DNA of 64,000 nt from Histoplasma ohiense (Eukaryota; Ascomycota; Eurotiomycetes; Onygenales; Ajellomycetaceae), in NCBI GenBank assembly GCA_017607445.1, contig JAEVHH010000001.1, positions 3,534,001-3,598,000 of the forward strand. The letters are read 5' to 3'. The notes under the pieces are model-generated. The model searched no databases. It was not told the origin of the DNA and saw only the letters and a list, made by a program, of their open reading frames with translations. The translations under genes and the position numbers were made by a program. Shown in pieces: positions 1 to 11,947 of the stretch. How positions within the stretch are numbered: position 1 is the first letter of the stretch; the number at the start of each line of letters is the position of its first letter.

Positions 1-117
1 GTGCTTTTATTATTAGTTATATAGATTGTTGTGTCTAAGTGTTTGAAACACAATCAACTGTGTTCTATGAGATCTGAGTGTCTACAAACTGTAACACTGT
101 GAATAGCATTTACAAAG

Positions 118-133
118 AAGCTTGATCAAGTTT
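118..133 (+). promoter_or_regulatory. G1 leader palindrome (one mismatch)
   Basis: AAGCTTGATCAAGTTT is the G1 version of the 16-bp palindrome found perfect in the G2, G5 and G7 leaders. Imperfect repeats of aacactgtgaatag flank it at about 93-110 and 138-155. See the G2 leader entry for the interpretation. Confidence 0.6.
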
Positions 134-228
134 AGCACTGCAACACTGCAAATAGTGTCTGTGAGAGAACTGAATGCCTACAAGTATTTCTTTTCTTTTA
201 TTATTATTACATATTCTTAGATATTGAA

Positions 229-3200
229 ATGAACTATGAACAATTCTACAAACACCCACTGCATTCAAACACAGCAGACAACAACTTAGATCTATAAAGT
301 ATTCTTCAGCAGCAAGCACTACAGATGACTGAATTGCAACAACAATTTGCTGAGATGAGCACTTCTGTATTCACTGTTCCTTCTACATTCACATCTCACA
401 AAAAGTCTCCAAGAGAGAAGCTTTCAATCCTCAATAAATATGAGAGAGATCTAGTGCTCTATCTTGTGTGGAAGTCAAAAGTGAACATCAAATTGAACAT
501 TGATGAATGAGCAATAGACTTGCTATTCAATCAAGTGTGGTATATCCATAGCAGGTTGAATGGCAATACATTAGCAAAATTCCAACTCTGAATGAGTCAT
601 TGTCAGAACAATCAGTGTATGTCAGAGCTAGTCTTTCAACAACTCAACTCTCTCTTTCTCAATTCTACACTTCAAGTCAAGATATTGAACTGACTTAATC
701 AGACTTGTTAGATGAATGTTGTGTTGACAACTTATCTTTCTGAATTCAATCATAAGCTTCTAGAAGCAGATGGACAAGACTGAGACAATATCATCAAAAT
801 CAATATATTGTTCAAGAACTTGAACTTTCAGTTGTATAACTGAAGTATAGAGTATCTGAAGCTCTCAATATACAGTGAATTCTGCACTGATCTTCATCTG
901 TTGAACAACAATCTGTCTCAGTTCCACATATTTTAAAATCACAGAAAATTTCATCAAACAAATACATACACTTCAAACCACTCTGCAGTGTCCCTCACCT
1001 CCAAACCAGAATCAATGAACTGAGTCTCACATATAAACACAAGTTACTCAAGAGTTTCCAATATCTCAGAGAAGAACACTGCTGACTGAATTGTCAGAGA
1101 AGTCTGTATACACTGTGACAAGTCAGAACACTTTGCAAATCAATGTTCAAATGTGATTGCTCTGAGTAAATTCTCCACATATGTGAATGCTGTGTCACCT
1201 GTGGACAGGCAAGAACAGAGAAAAGACAAGCTCTCACTCTAAAATATGAATGAGAGCTCAAGAAGCAGAAAGCTAGCTGAAGATTCAAGCAGAAGATGTA
1301 AGTGAATACAATCATAATCTCTGTCATTGTAAATAATCTAGTCAACATACAAGCAATGATAGACAGTGGTTTTCTTCATTACACTTTTATAGACACTCAG
1401 CTGATTGAGAAGCATAAGCTTCAGTGTATTCTTTTTCTCAAGCTGTATAAGCTCAGTGAATTTGATGGCCTCAGAGGATTCACCTTCTACAACATAGTAA
1501 GATTTAATGTTGACATAGAAGAATATAAGAAAAAAAACATATACACATACAAAATACAAAGTCTTGAGTACAATCTAATGCTCAGTCTATCATGACTCAC
1601 AGAATTTGGAACCTTGTTGAATGCATGCAATCACTGTCTTATTTTCTCAGAAAGCAACTGTGTTTATAAGAAAGATGTTGATAGAACCACTGATCTCACT
1701 CAGATATCAGCAGAAGTATACAAACTACTAACTCATCAAGCATATGAGAAGAAGAACATCCAAGTGTTCACTGCTAGCATAGCAGATATCAAAAAAACAT
1801 TAGAGAAACTAGAACTCAAGAATCTCAAAAAATCATGCAAAGAACTATCTGAATCATACAGAGATTTCACAGATATATTCAATGAAAAAGAAGCAGAAAA
1901 GCTTCCCCCTCACTGAGAACACAGTATAGATCATACAATTGAACTCATTAAGAAAGATGATAAGAATCTGCAATCACTCTGAGATTCTCTCTACAGTATG
2001 TCACATGACAAGCTTCTTGTTCTACAAAAAATGCTCAATGAATTACTAGACAAAGACTTCATTTGTATTAGCAACTCATCCACTGCAGCATCTGTACTGT
2101 TTGTGAAGAAATCAGAAGAAGACTTATGATTCTGTGTTGACTATCAAGAATTCAACAAAATTACATGAAAGAACTGATACTCTCTCTCACTCATCAACAA
2201 AACACTCAAATAAATAGAAAAAGCAAAATGATTTACAAAGCTTGACATCTCTGCAGTCTTCTATAAGATAAGGATTAATGAAGATGATGAATGACTAACT
2301 GCTTTTTGTATGTGTTACAGATTATACAAATGAACAGTGACTCTTTTTGAATTAGTGAATGTCTCAAGCACATTTCAGAAATACATTAACTGAGCTCTAT
2401 AAGATCTGCTTGATGAGATCATCTCAGTGTATATAGATGATATTCTGATCTTCACTGATGAATCACTCACTGAGTATCACAAGCACATACAACAAGTGCT
2501 TGACTGTCTACAAAAAGCTGAACTGTAAGTGAACATTGACAAATGTGACTTTGAGATCAAGTCTATAATCTATCTAGAATTCATCATCAAAGCTGAAAAA
2601 GATATATGCATGGATTCTAAGAAGGTGGAAGCAATTCTCAACTGAGAGACATCAGTCTTGATAAAAGAGACTAGAAGCTTTCTAGAATTCATCAACTTCT
2701 ATCAAAGATTCATCAAAGTCTTCTCTGATATCATACAACCACTGATGAATCTGATCTGGAAAGATGCTGTATTTCAATGAACTGATGAAGCAGACACAGC
2801 ATTCAAAAAGTTGAAGCATATATTCACAAGCACTCTGATGCTGCAATCATTTGATCTGAATAAACATACAATTCTTGAAACAGATGTCTCAGATTATGTA
2901 GTAGATGGAACACTGATGCAATATGATAACAAAGATGTTCTACAACTCTGTATCTTCATTTCAAAAAAGATGTCACTCACTGAATGCAACTACAAGATCT
3001 ACAACAAGAAGCTTCTAGCAATCATACAATGTCTTGAAGAATGAGAGTTCAAACTTATGAGTGTTGAAAAGTTTGAGATTGTTACTGATCATAAGAACTT
3101 AGAGTACTTCACAACCACTTATAAGCTCACTGAAAGATATATGCATTGATCATTGTTTTTTAGCTGTTTTTCATTCACAATTTGTTATCAATCTGAAGTA

Positions 3201-3872
3201 GAGAACACTCTTGTGAATGCTCTGTTTCATCAAAAACAAGATATATCATCTGATGACTTGAATGATAGATGAAAACACTGAGAGCATCAGTTAATCAACT
3301 CTGCAATCATAGAAAGTTCTATACAATTAGATGAACTCCATGTACATATCAATCAGTCTCAAGCTCAAGAACTCTCACTTGAAGAACAATGAAGACTAGC
3401 AACAGAAGCAGATGAATTCTGACAACAAGTCATCAAAGTCATATAAAGCAAAGCACTCTGATTCTCTGCAGATGTATATTCAAGAACAGATATCTCAGCA
3501 TATTCAATTGACAATGATAACTGCTTACACTTTTGAGATAGATGATGAATCCTCAATTCAGAATCTCTATAAACACAGATCATACAAGAAATTCATAACT
3601 TGCTGATGATTGAGTACTCAGAATACAAAATCATATACAACATTGTCATCTGAAAATTCTACTGATCAGATATGTCAAAAGATATACACTGATTTGTATG
3701 CAACTATGATTGCTGTGGCTCAGTGACAGTATAATATGAATATCAAAAAGAGATGCTGAAGCCTCTATCTGTCTCTGACTGAACTTGATGTGATATAGCT
3801 ATCAATTTTGCAGTTTTCTTGCCTGAGAGTGAAGGTTCTATGAACATTCTAGTCATTGTCAACTGACTCAGC
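229..3872 (+). pseudogene. G1 Gag-Pol, first part (Gag, protease, RT, RNase H, start of integrase)
   Basis: Decayed polyprotein of a chromodomain-type Ty3/gypsy element, which in life makes the capsid and then copies and integrates the element. The ATG at 229 (MNYEQFY) is shared with G2 and G7. Visible parts are a capsid-like Gag; a CCHC knuckle at 1105-1146 (C-x2-C-x4-H-x4-C); the protease motif DSG at 1362-1370; RT with an intact YIDD at 2430-2441; RNase H around 2850-3200; and the start of the integrase, with the first catalytic Asp segment near 3790-3870. The frame is broken dozens of times, almost always by TGA where relatives have Arg or Trp. The rest of integrase and the chromodomain follow at 18176. 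Gag and Pol may have been one frame; the damage hides any frameshift. Confidence 0.9.
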
Positions 3873-4469
3873 TGTGACGGGTTAGCATCTGTTAGTAATT
3901 AACTTACGCAATCAACTCCCCTCCTGCACCTGCTTGTTTCTGACTGTTGTGACCTTGTATAACCCTCGATGTTCTTCCACTCTGTGCTCTGCACTTGCAT
4001 AGTTTCTAACAATTCTTCTGTGTAGCTCTTAATGTTCTTCCACTCTATGCTTCACACTCACATAGTCTCTAACAATTCTTCTGTGTAGCTTCTTATGTTT
4101 CTCTGCTCTGTGTTTCACACTTATGTAGTCTCTAATGATTTTTCTGTGTAGCTTCTTACATTCTTCTGCTCTGTGTTCTGCACTTGTATAGTCTCTAACA
4201 ATTCTTCTGCATAGCTTTCAATGATTCTCCCATTCCATGTTCTGCACTTGTGTAATTTCTAATGATTCTTATATGTATCTCTTAATATTCTTCTGCTCTG
4301 TGCTTCACTGTGGAGCAGCTTCTGATATTCTTCTGCTCTGAACTTTCTTCTATAAGAACCCTCTTTGTACAATCTTTTCTTCTGATTTCTTTTCTCTTTC
4401 TTTTCTTAATCAATTTGTAATCTGTAATTAGGATAGTATCAAATTGTTAATTGAAGTATGCTCATTACA
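3873..4469 (+). repeat. G2 5' LTR (597 bp)
   Basis: Begins TGTGACGGGTTAGC and ends TTACA. It has a U3 block of 63-bp tandem repeats (3971-4286), a TATA-like TATAAGAA at 4351, a C/T-rich stretch, and the 13-nt AATCAATTTGTAA at 4408-4420 that is complementary to the sequence just after the LTR. CG dinucleotides survive mainly in its first 100 bp. Confidence 0.95.
3971..4286 (+). repeat. U3 tandem repeat, five units of about 63 bp
   Basis: Successive units begin GTTCTTCCACTCTGTG or a variant and end GTGTAGCTCTTAAT or a variant, at about 3971, 4034, 4097, 4160 and 4223. They differ mostly by C/T and G/A changes. The other family A LTRs have fewer units (534 and 471 bp LTRs). Position in U3 suggests an enhancer-like array; that role is inferred only. 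Confidence 0.85.
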
Positions 4470-4482
4470 TTACAAATTGATT
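4408..4482 (+). promoter_or_regulatory. G2 self-priming pair: LTR site 4408-4420 and primer-binding site 4470-4482
   Basis: AATCAATTTGTAA (4408-4420) is the exact reverse complement of TTACAAATTGATT (4470-4482), which starts at the first base after the LTR where the primer-binding site of an LTR retroelement belongs. The LTR site lies about 57 bp after the TATA-like box, so it could be the 5' end of the RNA. In Tf1 of fission yeast the first 11 nt of the RNA fold back onto such a site and prime reverse transcription. G5 and G7 have the same pairing. Confidence 0.75.
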
Positions 4483-4769
4483 CTTCTGTGTTTAAGGTCT
4501 GAGTGTCTCATTATTAGTTCTTACATCTGAGTGTGTTGTTATCAGTTCTTACACCCAAGTGTGTCAGCAGCCTTCTAACTCAGTGGCTCTTTTTGCAGAT
4601 TTATCAGCCATTTCATCATCCTTACAACTACCCACAAACATAGGGGTACATTTGAATTTTTCCATTTTCTAACTGTTTTTTGTATAATTTTAACTCTTCA
4701 ACCTGTTCAACATCATCACACATCCTCTGTGATTACTCCATGTGTGTGTACTGCACAGATTGAGTGGTC

Positions 4770-6330
4770 ATGGAGCCCTCAATGTCCTCCTGTCCACTCA
4801 AGAACATCGACATGGCCTACATCAGATCACTGAAGCTGGAGTCACTGGCCAATTTTGTTACTGAAAAGACTGGCAAGAGACAGAGAAAGACTGTTACAAT
4901 GTCTTCTTCAGTTCTCAAAGAAGTCAGTGACAGCATCTTCACAGTCACCTCTCAGCTACAGAAGCAGTTTGAGGAGACTCAACAGCAACAGAATCTGCAG
5001 CAGAAGACTCTCATCAGATTGACAAGAACTCTGAACAGCTGAATTGAGAAGAAGAAACAGTCAGTCAGTCAGAACTTTGTCTGAGTCTTCTGTGAAAGAT
5101 TCATTGCATATGTGACAGCAGATCTGAGTGCAGCATCAACTCTGAAAGAGAGTGCTGCTCTGAATACTCATCCACAGTCAAATTCAGCAAAGACAACTGC
5201 AAGAGAGCTGACTATCTGAGTGGACATTGTGCAGAAGAGGAAAAATTCTGTTCTCTCTGAAGCTATCTCTGTCAAAACTACAGCTTTCTCAGCTGACAGA
5301 GCTAGTGGAGCCAGCCTGCAGCTCAAGAACATCAGTCAGTCAAGAAACCCCACAGAGAGCACAAAACAGCAGAAGAACTCATGAGTTCTCATCATTCTTC
5401 AGTCAGAGAAACAGATTGCTTGACTGCAGTCATATGCTGTGCAGCAGATGATCATTGCAAACATTCAGAGAATAAAGAATATAGCTAATATGCTGAAGAT
5501 GAAGCTCATCAGAACAGATTGAGCAATCACATCAAGCAACAGAGGCATATACAATGCTCTGATCACTGAGAAGACAGTGGCTACTCTCTGTGAAGTTCTT
5601 GACACCACAGAGATTCAGCTACCAGAGCAGTGGTACAATTATACTGTTCCAGAGATTCTGGAATTTGTCCAGAACTGAGAAGAGGCTAGAATTCCCACAG
5701 ATAAGATGATTGAGAGAGAGATTCTGACTCAGACAAAGATAAAATCAGTGAGCTGTCAACCCTTGCAACATGGAGTGAATCTCAAGATGAGGAAGATTAC
5801 ATGAATTGTCTTCTTCCTCATCTCAGTGAAAGACTTCTCACTCTTCAATGTCAGTGAGAGGGTCAGATTCATTGAGAAAAGACCACTGACAGTGAGACAT
5901 GATTCAGAATATCAGAGGTACTGCCATTCATCAAAGTGTGTGTGACTGATGAGATGCTCCAACTGCAGCGAGCCCACAAGCCAGCATGGAGAGTCAACAG
6001 ATGTGAAGTGTAAAAAAGTATTATGATATATCAACTGCTGTCAATTCTACCCAGCTGAGCATCAGCACTGCTCTGCTGTGCTCAGATGTGTGAATGACAT
6101 TCTCAGATGTCTAACTCAAAAGAAGCTAGCAGCTGTTCACTGTCTTGGCAACAAATGCCACAGAGACACTCAGAAATGACAATCACTGTCAGCACAGTCA
6201 GTATCAATGATTGCAGTGATGATATCTACACCATCCACTCAATCAACTCAGTCAACACAGCTCATCAGACTAGCATCTCACAAGCAGATGACTACTCAGA
6301 GCTTCATCAGTGAAGAGAACATTATCTGAC
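4770..6330 (+). pseudogene. L1a ORF1 (Gag-like, zinc knuckles)
   Basis: Decayed first ORF of the LINE, expected to bind element RNA. The ATG at 4770 follows TGAGTGGTC, as in L1b (57598). The first 90 residues are readable and include a Gln-rich, coiled-coil-like stretch (about residues 65-85). Further on, cysteine/histidine clusters of knuckle type lie at about 5950-6150, best seen in L1b as CVNCC and HQYC. The C-terminal part runs to about 6330 in the frame that L1b keeps open. Stops are almost all TGA. The exact stop codon cannot be set. Confidence 0.8.
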
Positions 6331-9300
6331 AGATGATCTGCATCAGACAACACTCAGCTCACACAGCAGAGTGACAGTATAGCTAAGCAGTCAAAGAGCA
6401 GTCTAGCCTCAGTATACAGACAACAGATCTGAGATTCTTCAATCTCATTCTGCAGATGAACTTTGACAGCAGCTCATTAAATGACTTCTCATACTAGAAC
6501 ATCAACATCAGCAATGTGACTGATGCTGCAGAAATAATCAGCAGGAAAATCATTCTCTGCAGATCTTTTGAGCAAATACAGTCAGAGTGACTCTCTGTCA
6601 CACAGCAGCTCTACAGCTTGCTTTCAAGCAGAGCTGTGAAGTGATCTGTATACAGAAGTCTTACACACACTCTGACATCAAGACTTCTAATCACCCAGCA
6701 TATGAGTGCTTTGTATTTATAGATCACTGAGATGACACTAATCTGAAGCAGTGAGAGAAGAAGAGGCTCTGAATCATGATATATGTATACAAAGATTCAA
6801 AGATAAGAGCACAGTAACATCAATCTGTGCAAAACAGAGATCTGCTGTGAGTCAGTGTCAATGACTGCCACATTTTCAATGTGTACAGACAGTCTGAGAC
6901 AGACACAGTCATGAACTATCTGATCAATTTGAGTTCATCAGCTCACTGTCTAGTAGATGAGGATTTCAATGTATGATATGACATTTTTGAATCAGAGGCA
7001 GCAAATCTGCACCAAGAAGAGGAGTTTGTTCAGTGGATCAGTGAACATGAGATGAACTTTGTAAAAGAGATAGATATTTCAACTCATACAGTAGATTATG
7101 TGATTGATCTCATCTTCTTCAATGTGATTTTTGCTTCCACTTCAGTGTGTCAAGATTTACACTGCAGCTCAGATCATCAGTCTATAATTACTATACTGCT
7201 GACAACACCTCAGACACAGTAGAGCAGAGTTCAGATCAAGATCACAGACTTTCAGCTGAAGCTCTTTGCAGATCTTGTCAGAGATCTCATGATGAACATA
7301 TCTTACTCAGATAGAGTTGAGAATGCAGCACAGCTTGATGATCTGACTCAACACTTCATTCAGAATCTTCTGACTGCAGCTCAGACAGTCAGTAAGTCAG
7401 TGCAATAAGAACAAACTACAGCTCTTTGATGAACAGCAAACTGTCAAAGAGCACATTGAGAGCTTATCACTCATCAGATAGAGACTGCAAAGCATCAGTT
7501 CAAGAACACAGTGTGCAAGGCCAAGCATGCATACTGAAGACAGATAATCAATGAGATCAGAGATGGCAGAGATCTGTACTGAGTGATAACATAATATGAG
7601 CTGAAATTCAACCTCAGAGCACTCTCTCTGATGGTTGGAAATCAGATCATAAAAGAGACAGTCATCAAAGCTGAGATACTTCAGCAAATCATTCTGAAGC
7701 AATACAACTCAGTCAATGATCTGAAATACAATTCATTGAATAATGAGCACTGAAGTGGCATGGAAAACCTGCTCTGGAACCTCTGAGTTGAGATGAAGGA
7801 GGTAGAGTGCAATATCATTGAAGTACAGAGTATCTCTTCAGACACAGATGGAATCACAGTGCAGCTGCTCAAGACATACTGACAGTATATATTTCTCTTT
7901 GTACAGCAGCTATACAACTGCTGTCTCTGACTCTGCCACTTCCCACAAATCTGAAAGCTGGCAGAGATGACAATGATATTCAAAATAGATAAGAGAGATA
8001 AAAGCTCAGTCTGCTTCTGAAGACTCATTACTCTTCTCTCAGTAATCTTCAAGAGACTGAAACACATTGTTGTAAGATGACTGATGTATATAGCACTCAT
8101 TCATAATGTAGTCAGCTCACAGTATGAAGAGATGCTGCTCAGATGATCAGCAATGAATCTGATAGCTGCTTTCACTCATGAGATGAAGACAGTCTTTGCA
8201 CAAAACAAGGAGATATTCATGATCACAATGAATGTGCAGAGTGTCTTTGATGCTGTGCTGTGTAGATGACTGCTTCAGTGAATGATATAACAGAGATGAC
8301 TGTGTGAGCTGTTACAACTCATTGACAGCTTTCTCATCAAATGCAGAGCTCAGATTCAGCTGAAGAGAATCATCACAGCAGCATATCAGATACAATGTGA
8401 CATGTCACAGAGATCTTCTCTATTATCAATACTGTTTCTTCTGTATCTGACAGAGCTGCTGTGGCAGAATCTGAAATTGCACTTTGACTATGCAGATGAT
8501 CTGAATACTTGACAGGCTACACACTCACTTAACAGCAATGCTACTCTTCTCAGTCATGATATACAGAGTATTCTGAGATGGAGGGAGACAAACAAGATGA
8601 TCTTTGCATCAGAGAAACTTGAGATGATTCATCTCACAAGAAAGCAACACAATGAAACATCATCAGTGATTATGTCAGAGAATCTGATCATACACTCTGT
8701 CACTGTCTCAGCTGAACAGAAGTCAGTACTTCACTGACTGAGTGTACATTTTGACAGAAGACTCATCTGAAGATCACACATCTCTGTCTGAGTAAAGAAG
8801 ACAAGAGCTGTGACTCAGTATATCTGAAGTCTAGAGAAGATCAGAGATGAGCTTTCAGCAGATGTTCTGTAAAAGATGATCACTATCTGCATGGTTCCCT
8901 CACTGCTCTATAGCACAGAGGCCTGATATAGCAGCTGTACACAGTCAGTAAGACACACAGACAGAAGTGGGGAGATCAGCTTCTGTCTGAGATGATATAT
9001 GAAGACAGTTGAGAAGATGCTTATCATGACAGTTAGAGAAGTTCTTTCAGTTTTCTGTATAACATTCATCACAACTCTATACTGAGATGCTGAGCTCCCA
9101 TCAGCAATGGTAGCTCTGAAGAAGATCAAAATACATTTCATGACAAGACTTCAGATGATGAATGAGAGACACTCACTGGCTTCATGAATAGCTTTCTCAA
9201 TGATCACATATGAAAGAGAGGCTGGAATCTGACAGCATTCAAAGATCAAGATTCAGAGGTTGAAAGTGCTGCTGTCTGCAGTCAATAGATTCACACTTGT

Positions 9301-10394
9301 CATTCCACACTACTCAGAGAAATGCAGAACAGATTCCACAGAGGATGTAGACAAAAAGAGTACTGCTCAGATATTCAAAAAATGATGAGAAAGTCAATCT
9401 TCAATAGATCTATATATTTTCTCAGATGAATCAGAACAGATTCTTGACAACAGCAGATGAGTTGACTATGATTTTATAGTCTATCAGAGAAATAAACAGC
9501 TGATCAGCTTCTCAGCTGCACTGAGCTCTATATCACATATCTTCAACACTAAGACAGTTGACATCTGCTGTGCATTAGAGTGTGCAGTGAAGCTTCTACT
9601 CTGTGTCACAGATGACAGTATCAATTCTCAGATCTGACTCTGTCTTGACAACATCTCAGTCATCTGAGATATACAGAGCAGTGTGGTGATCTTCTTAAAC
9701 TGAGTCTACAGCCACTGCCACAAGCTTCTCAGACAACATAATATGAGCCTGAAATGAGCCTCTGAGTATATGAGAATAGAGAGCAATGAGAAAGCAGATC
9801 ATCTGACTAAGTGAATGATCTCATCTACTGCAGCTTCAGTCTATAAACTTGAGATCATGCTCACAGTCAGTGGGGTCTGCACAGTGATCAAGCAGCTCAG
9901 TCAAGAGACAGAATGAGAGTGATGAAGCAGAGTCTGTGAAAAGCTCTTCAACTGATATCAGAACTGAAGATTCAGCAGACTGACTGTGAAATATCAAATG
10001 AAGACTTCTTCAGAGCTCATCATGTCACAGCATGCTCTTCACTGCTGACTCACACTTCACTTCTCTTATGAAGACTTTTTCTGATATCATAGATAGGCTG
10101 GCCGGTGGGATCATGAATTTCATGTTTGATTTGGTTTGGTTTGGTCCCAGTCCATTTCTTGGCGTGATTTTCAGTGGGACCAGGATCAGAATGGGAGTGT
10201 AAAGTGACTAGAATTATTAGAACATGAGTGAAATGGGACTAATAAATCTTGATATTTCATGTAAAGTGACTGACTATCAAAAATAAGAACATGACCTGGG
10301 ACTGACTATGATTTTGACTGAGGTTTGGTCCCGTTCTGATGATTATATAATACATATCTTAGATATCAATCTGATGATATGATTGGTGGAGATA

Positions 10395-11125
10395 TCGCCC
10401 CTATCTAGTGCTGCCAACCTATCTATTGCTGCAAGCTATCCCTCGCTGCTAAGCTATCCCTCGCTGCTAAGCTATCGCCGCTGCCAACCTATCTATTGCT
10501 GCAAGCTATCCCTCGCTGCTAAGCTATCGCTGCCAACCTATCTATCGCTGCCAACCTATCTATCGCTGCCAATTTATCTACCACTGCCAATCTATCTATC
10601 GCTGCTAATCTATCTATCGCTGCTAATCTATCGCCGCTGCCAATCTATCCCTCACTGCTAAGCTATCCCTCGCTGCTAAGCTATCCCTCGCTGCTAAGCT
10701 ATCGCCGCTGCCAACCTATCTATTGCTGCAAGCTATCCCTCGCTGCTAAGCTATCGCTGCCAACCTATCTATCGCTGCCAACCTATCTATCGCTGCCAAT
10801 TTATCTACCACTGCCAATCTATCTATCGCTGCTAATCTATCTATCGCTGCTAATCTATCGCCGCTGCCAATCTATCCCTCACTGCTAAGCTATCCCTCGC
10901 TGCTAAGCTATCACTGCCAATCTATCGCTGCTAATCTATCGCTGCCAACCTATCTACCGCGGCGAATCTATCTATCGCTGCCAATTTATCTACCACTGCC
11001 AATCTATCTATCGCTGCCAATCTATTGCTGCTAATCTATCGCTGCTAATCTATCGCTGCTAATCTATCGCTGCTAATCTATCGCTGCCAACCTATCTACC
11101 GCGGCGAATCTATCTATCACTATCA
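10395..11125. repeat. Minisatellite inside the hAT-like element, with a ~227-bp higher-order copy
   Basis: Array of short units (mostly 18 bp, also 9-17) such as GCTGCTAAGCTATCCCTC and GCTGCCAACCTATCTATC. A larger block starting GCTATCGCCGCTGCC at 10471 recurs almost unchanged from 10698, so a unit of about 227 bp was itself duplicated. CG is abundant here (ATCGCCGCTGCC). The open frame it creates (10383-10661) is a product of the repeat, not a gene. Confidence 0.9.
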
Positions 11126-11232
11126 TTACTAGTTCAAAATAGAACTAGAGCATAAATACACTAAACTTCTTTTGATAGGTAATGATTTTTGGTAACGCTC
11201 ATAGCATTATATCATCTATATAGGGTAAATCA

Positions 11233-11279
11233 TGGTCCCATTTGGTCCCATTTTAACAAAATGGGACCAAATGGGACCA
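11233..11279. repeat. Perfect 22-bp hairpin in the hAT-like element
   Basis: A 22-nt arm starting TGGTCCCATTTGGTCCC, a 3-nt loop AAC, and the exact reverse complement. The arms are built from two copies of TGGTCCCA. It lies near the right end and is probably part of the subterminal repeat set. Confidence 0.9.
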
Positions 11280-11739
11280 GAATCAGTAATTTATAAGAAG
11301 AACATGACCTGGGACTAGATTTATAATATAAACAGTGTAAAGTGACTAATTTAATAAACACTATATGGGACCAGGACTAAGAAATTTGATAATGGGACTG
11401 GAGAAATATTTAGTCCCAGTCCCATGCATGGTCACACGGTCAGTCTAATCATAGATGCTTTCAGCATGCAGATGCAAGACTCATCTGTGTCTGTGAACAC
11501 AACAAGAGCTCAGAACATTTGATGCTCTGTTGACACTCACAGAGACACTTCCCTCACTGACTCAAGAAATCAGCAGCACAGTCACACAACTGAGTAACAG
11601 CTGTTGTCTATCTAGAGTCTCTGATCTCTACAGACTTTGTAGAACTGCTTGGCTGCATGCAGTTCTACACATAGTACTGCATGAGATAATACAGCTGTTT
11701 GAGCACACACCATCTGACAGCCCCTCACAGCAGTTCCAA

Positions 11740-11947
11740 GCCTATACAGATGGTACAGATAGCACAACATTCAGTACAACTGATTCAATCAGTACAATAG
11801 ATTCAACTGATGCAATCAGTACAAACAGTACAATTGATTCAATCAGTACAATTGACTTGATTGATTCAATTGATATAAATGGTACAATTGGTACAATTGG
11901 TACAATTGGTTCAATCAGTTCAATCAGTTCAACTGATGCAAATGATT
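11740..11947 (+). repeat. Low-complexity tract at the end of L1a ORF2
   Basis: Degenerate repeats of about 9-18 bp built from GATTCAATCAGTACAATT and relatives. They stay open as Ser/Thr/Asp/Ile-rich repeats for about 65 codons up to a TAA at 11947, continuous with the frame that begins in the ORF2 tail (11530). Either a low-complexity C-terminal extension of ORF2 or expanded 3' UTR. Confidence 0.6.

Larger units (their letters stand above)
1..3872 (+). mobile_element. G1: family A Ty3/gypsy chromovirus, part 1 of 2
   Basis: This is the 5' part of a decayed chromovirus whose 5' LTR lies left of the window. Positions 1-228 are the transcribed leader, which aligns with the leaders of G2 (12714 onward) and G7 (52085 onward). 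The element is cut at 3873 by the insertion of G2 and resumes at 18176; the target bases TCAGC occur both at 3868-3872 and at 18176-18180, giving a 5-bp target duplication. Its 3' LTR ends at 19703. Order of domains: Gag, CCHC knuckle, protease, RT, RNase H, integrase, chromodomain. Confidence 0.93.
10094..11447. mobile_element. Non-autonomous hAT-like DNA transposon (1354 bp)
   Basis: Flanked by an 8-bp direct repeat ATCATAGA (10086-10093 and 11448-11455), the target-duplication length of hAT elements. The ends are imperfect inverted repeats: TAGGCTGGCCGGTGGGATCATG at the left, while the reverse complement of the right end begins TAGACTGACCGTGTGACCATG. Inside the ends are many copies of TGGTCCCA/TGGGACCA and GTAAAGTGACT, the kind of subterminal repeats a hAT transposase binds. 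No transposase frame is present; the middle is a minisatellite. It keeps many CG dinucleotides while the LINE around it has almost none. Confidence 0.75.
6420..11740 (+). pseudogene. L1a ORF2 (endonuclease, RT, RNase H), broken by the hAT insertion
   Basis: Decayed LINE polymerase. APE-type endonuclease motifs can be seen: a DFNV box near 6955-6975, a T-x3-D-x2-IDLIF segment near 7085-7130, and SDH near 7168-7176. RT motif A (VQSVFDAVL) lies near 8230-8265, motif B near 8400-8440, and YADD at 8488-8499 is intact. RNase H remains lie near 9460-9860. The hAT element splits the distal part at 10094. After it, a C-x-C...EH-x3-C zinc motif lies near 11480-11530, followed by the usual C-terminal tail. 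The frame is broken throughout by TGA. Confidence 0.85.

Noticed and set aside
4470..4490. tRNA primer-binding site in family A
   Set aside because: The sequence after the LTR does not begin with TGG, and the exact LTR complement with paired changes is a better explanation. A full tRNA scan was not possible here.
10383..10661. 92-codon open frame in the minisatellite
   Set aside because: Period of the repeat avoids stops; composition is only Leu/Ser/Tyr/Pro/Ile repeats and the frame disappears in the second copy of the block.
10395..11125. CRISPR-like array
   Set aside because: Units are contiguous and variable in length with no unique spacers, and the context is a eukaryotic transposon.
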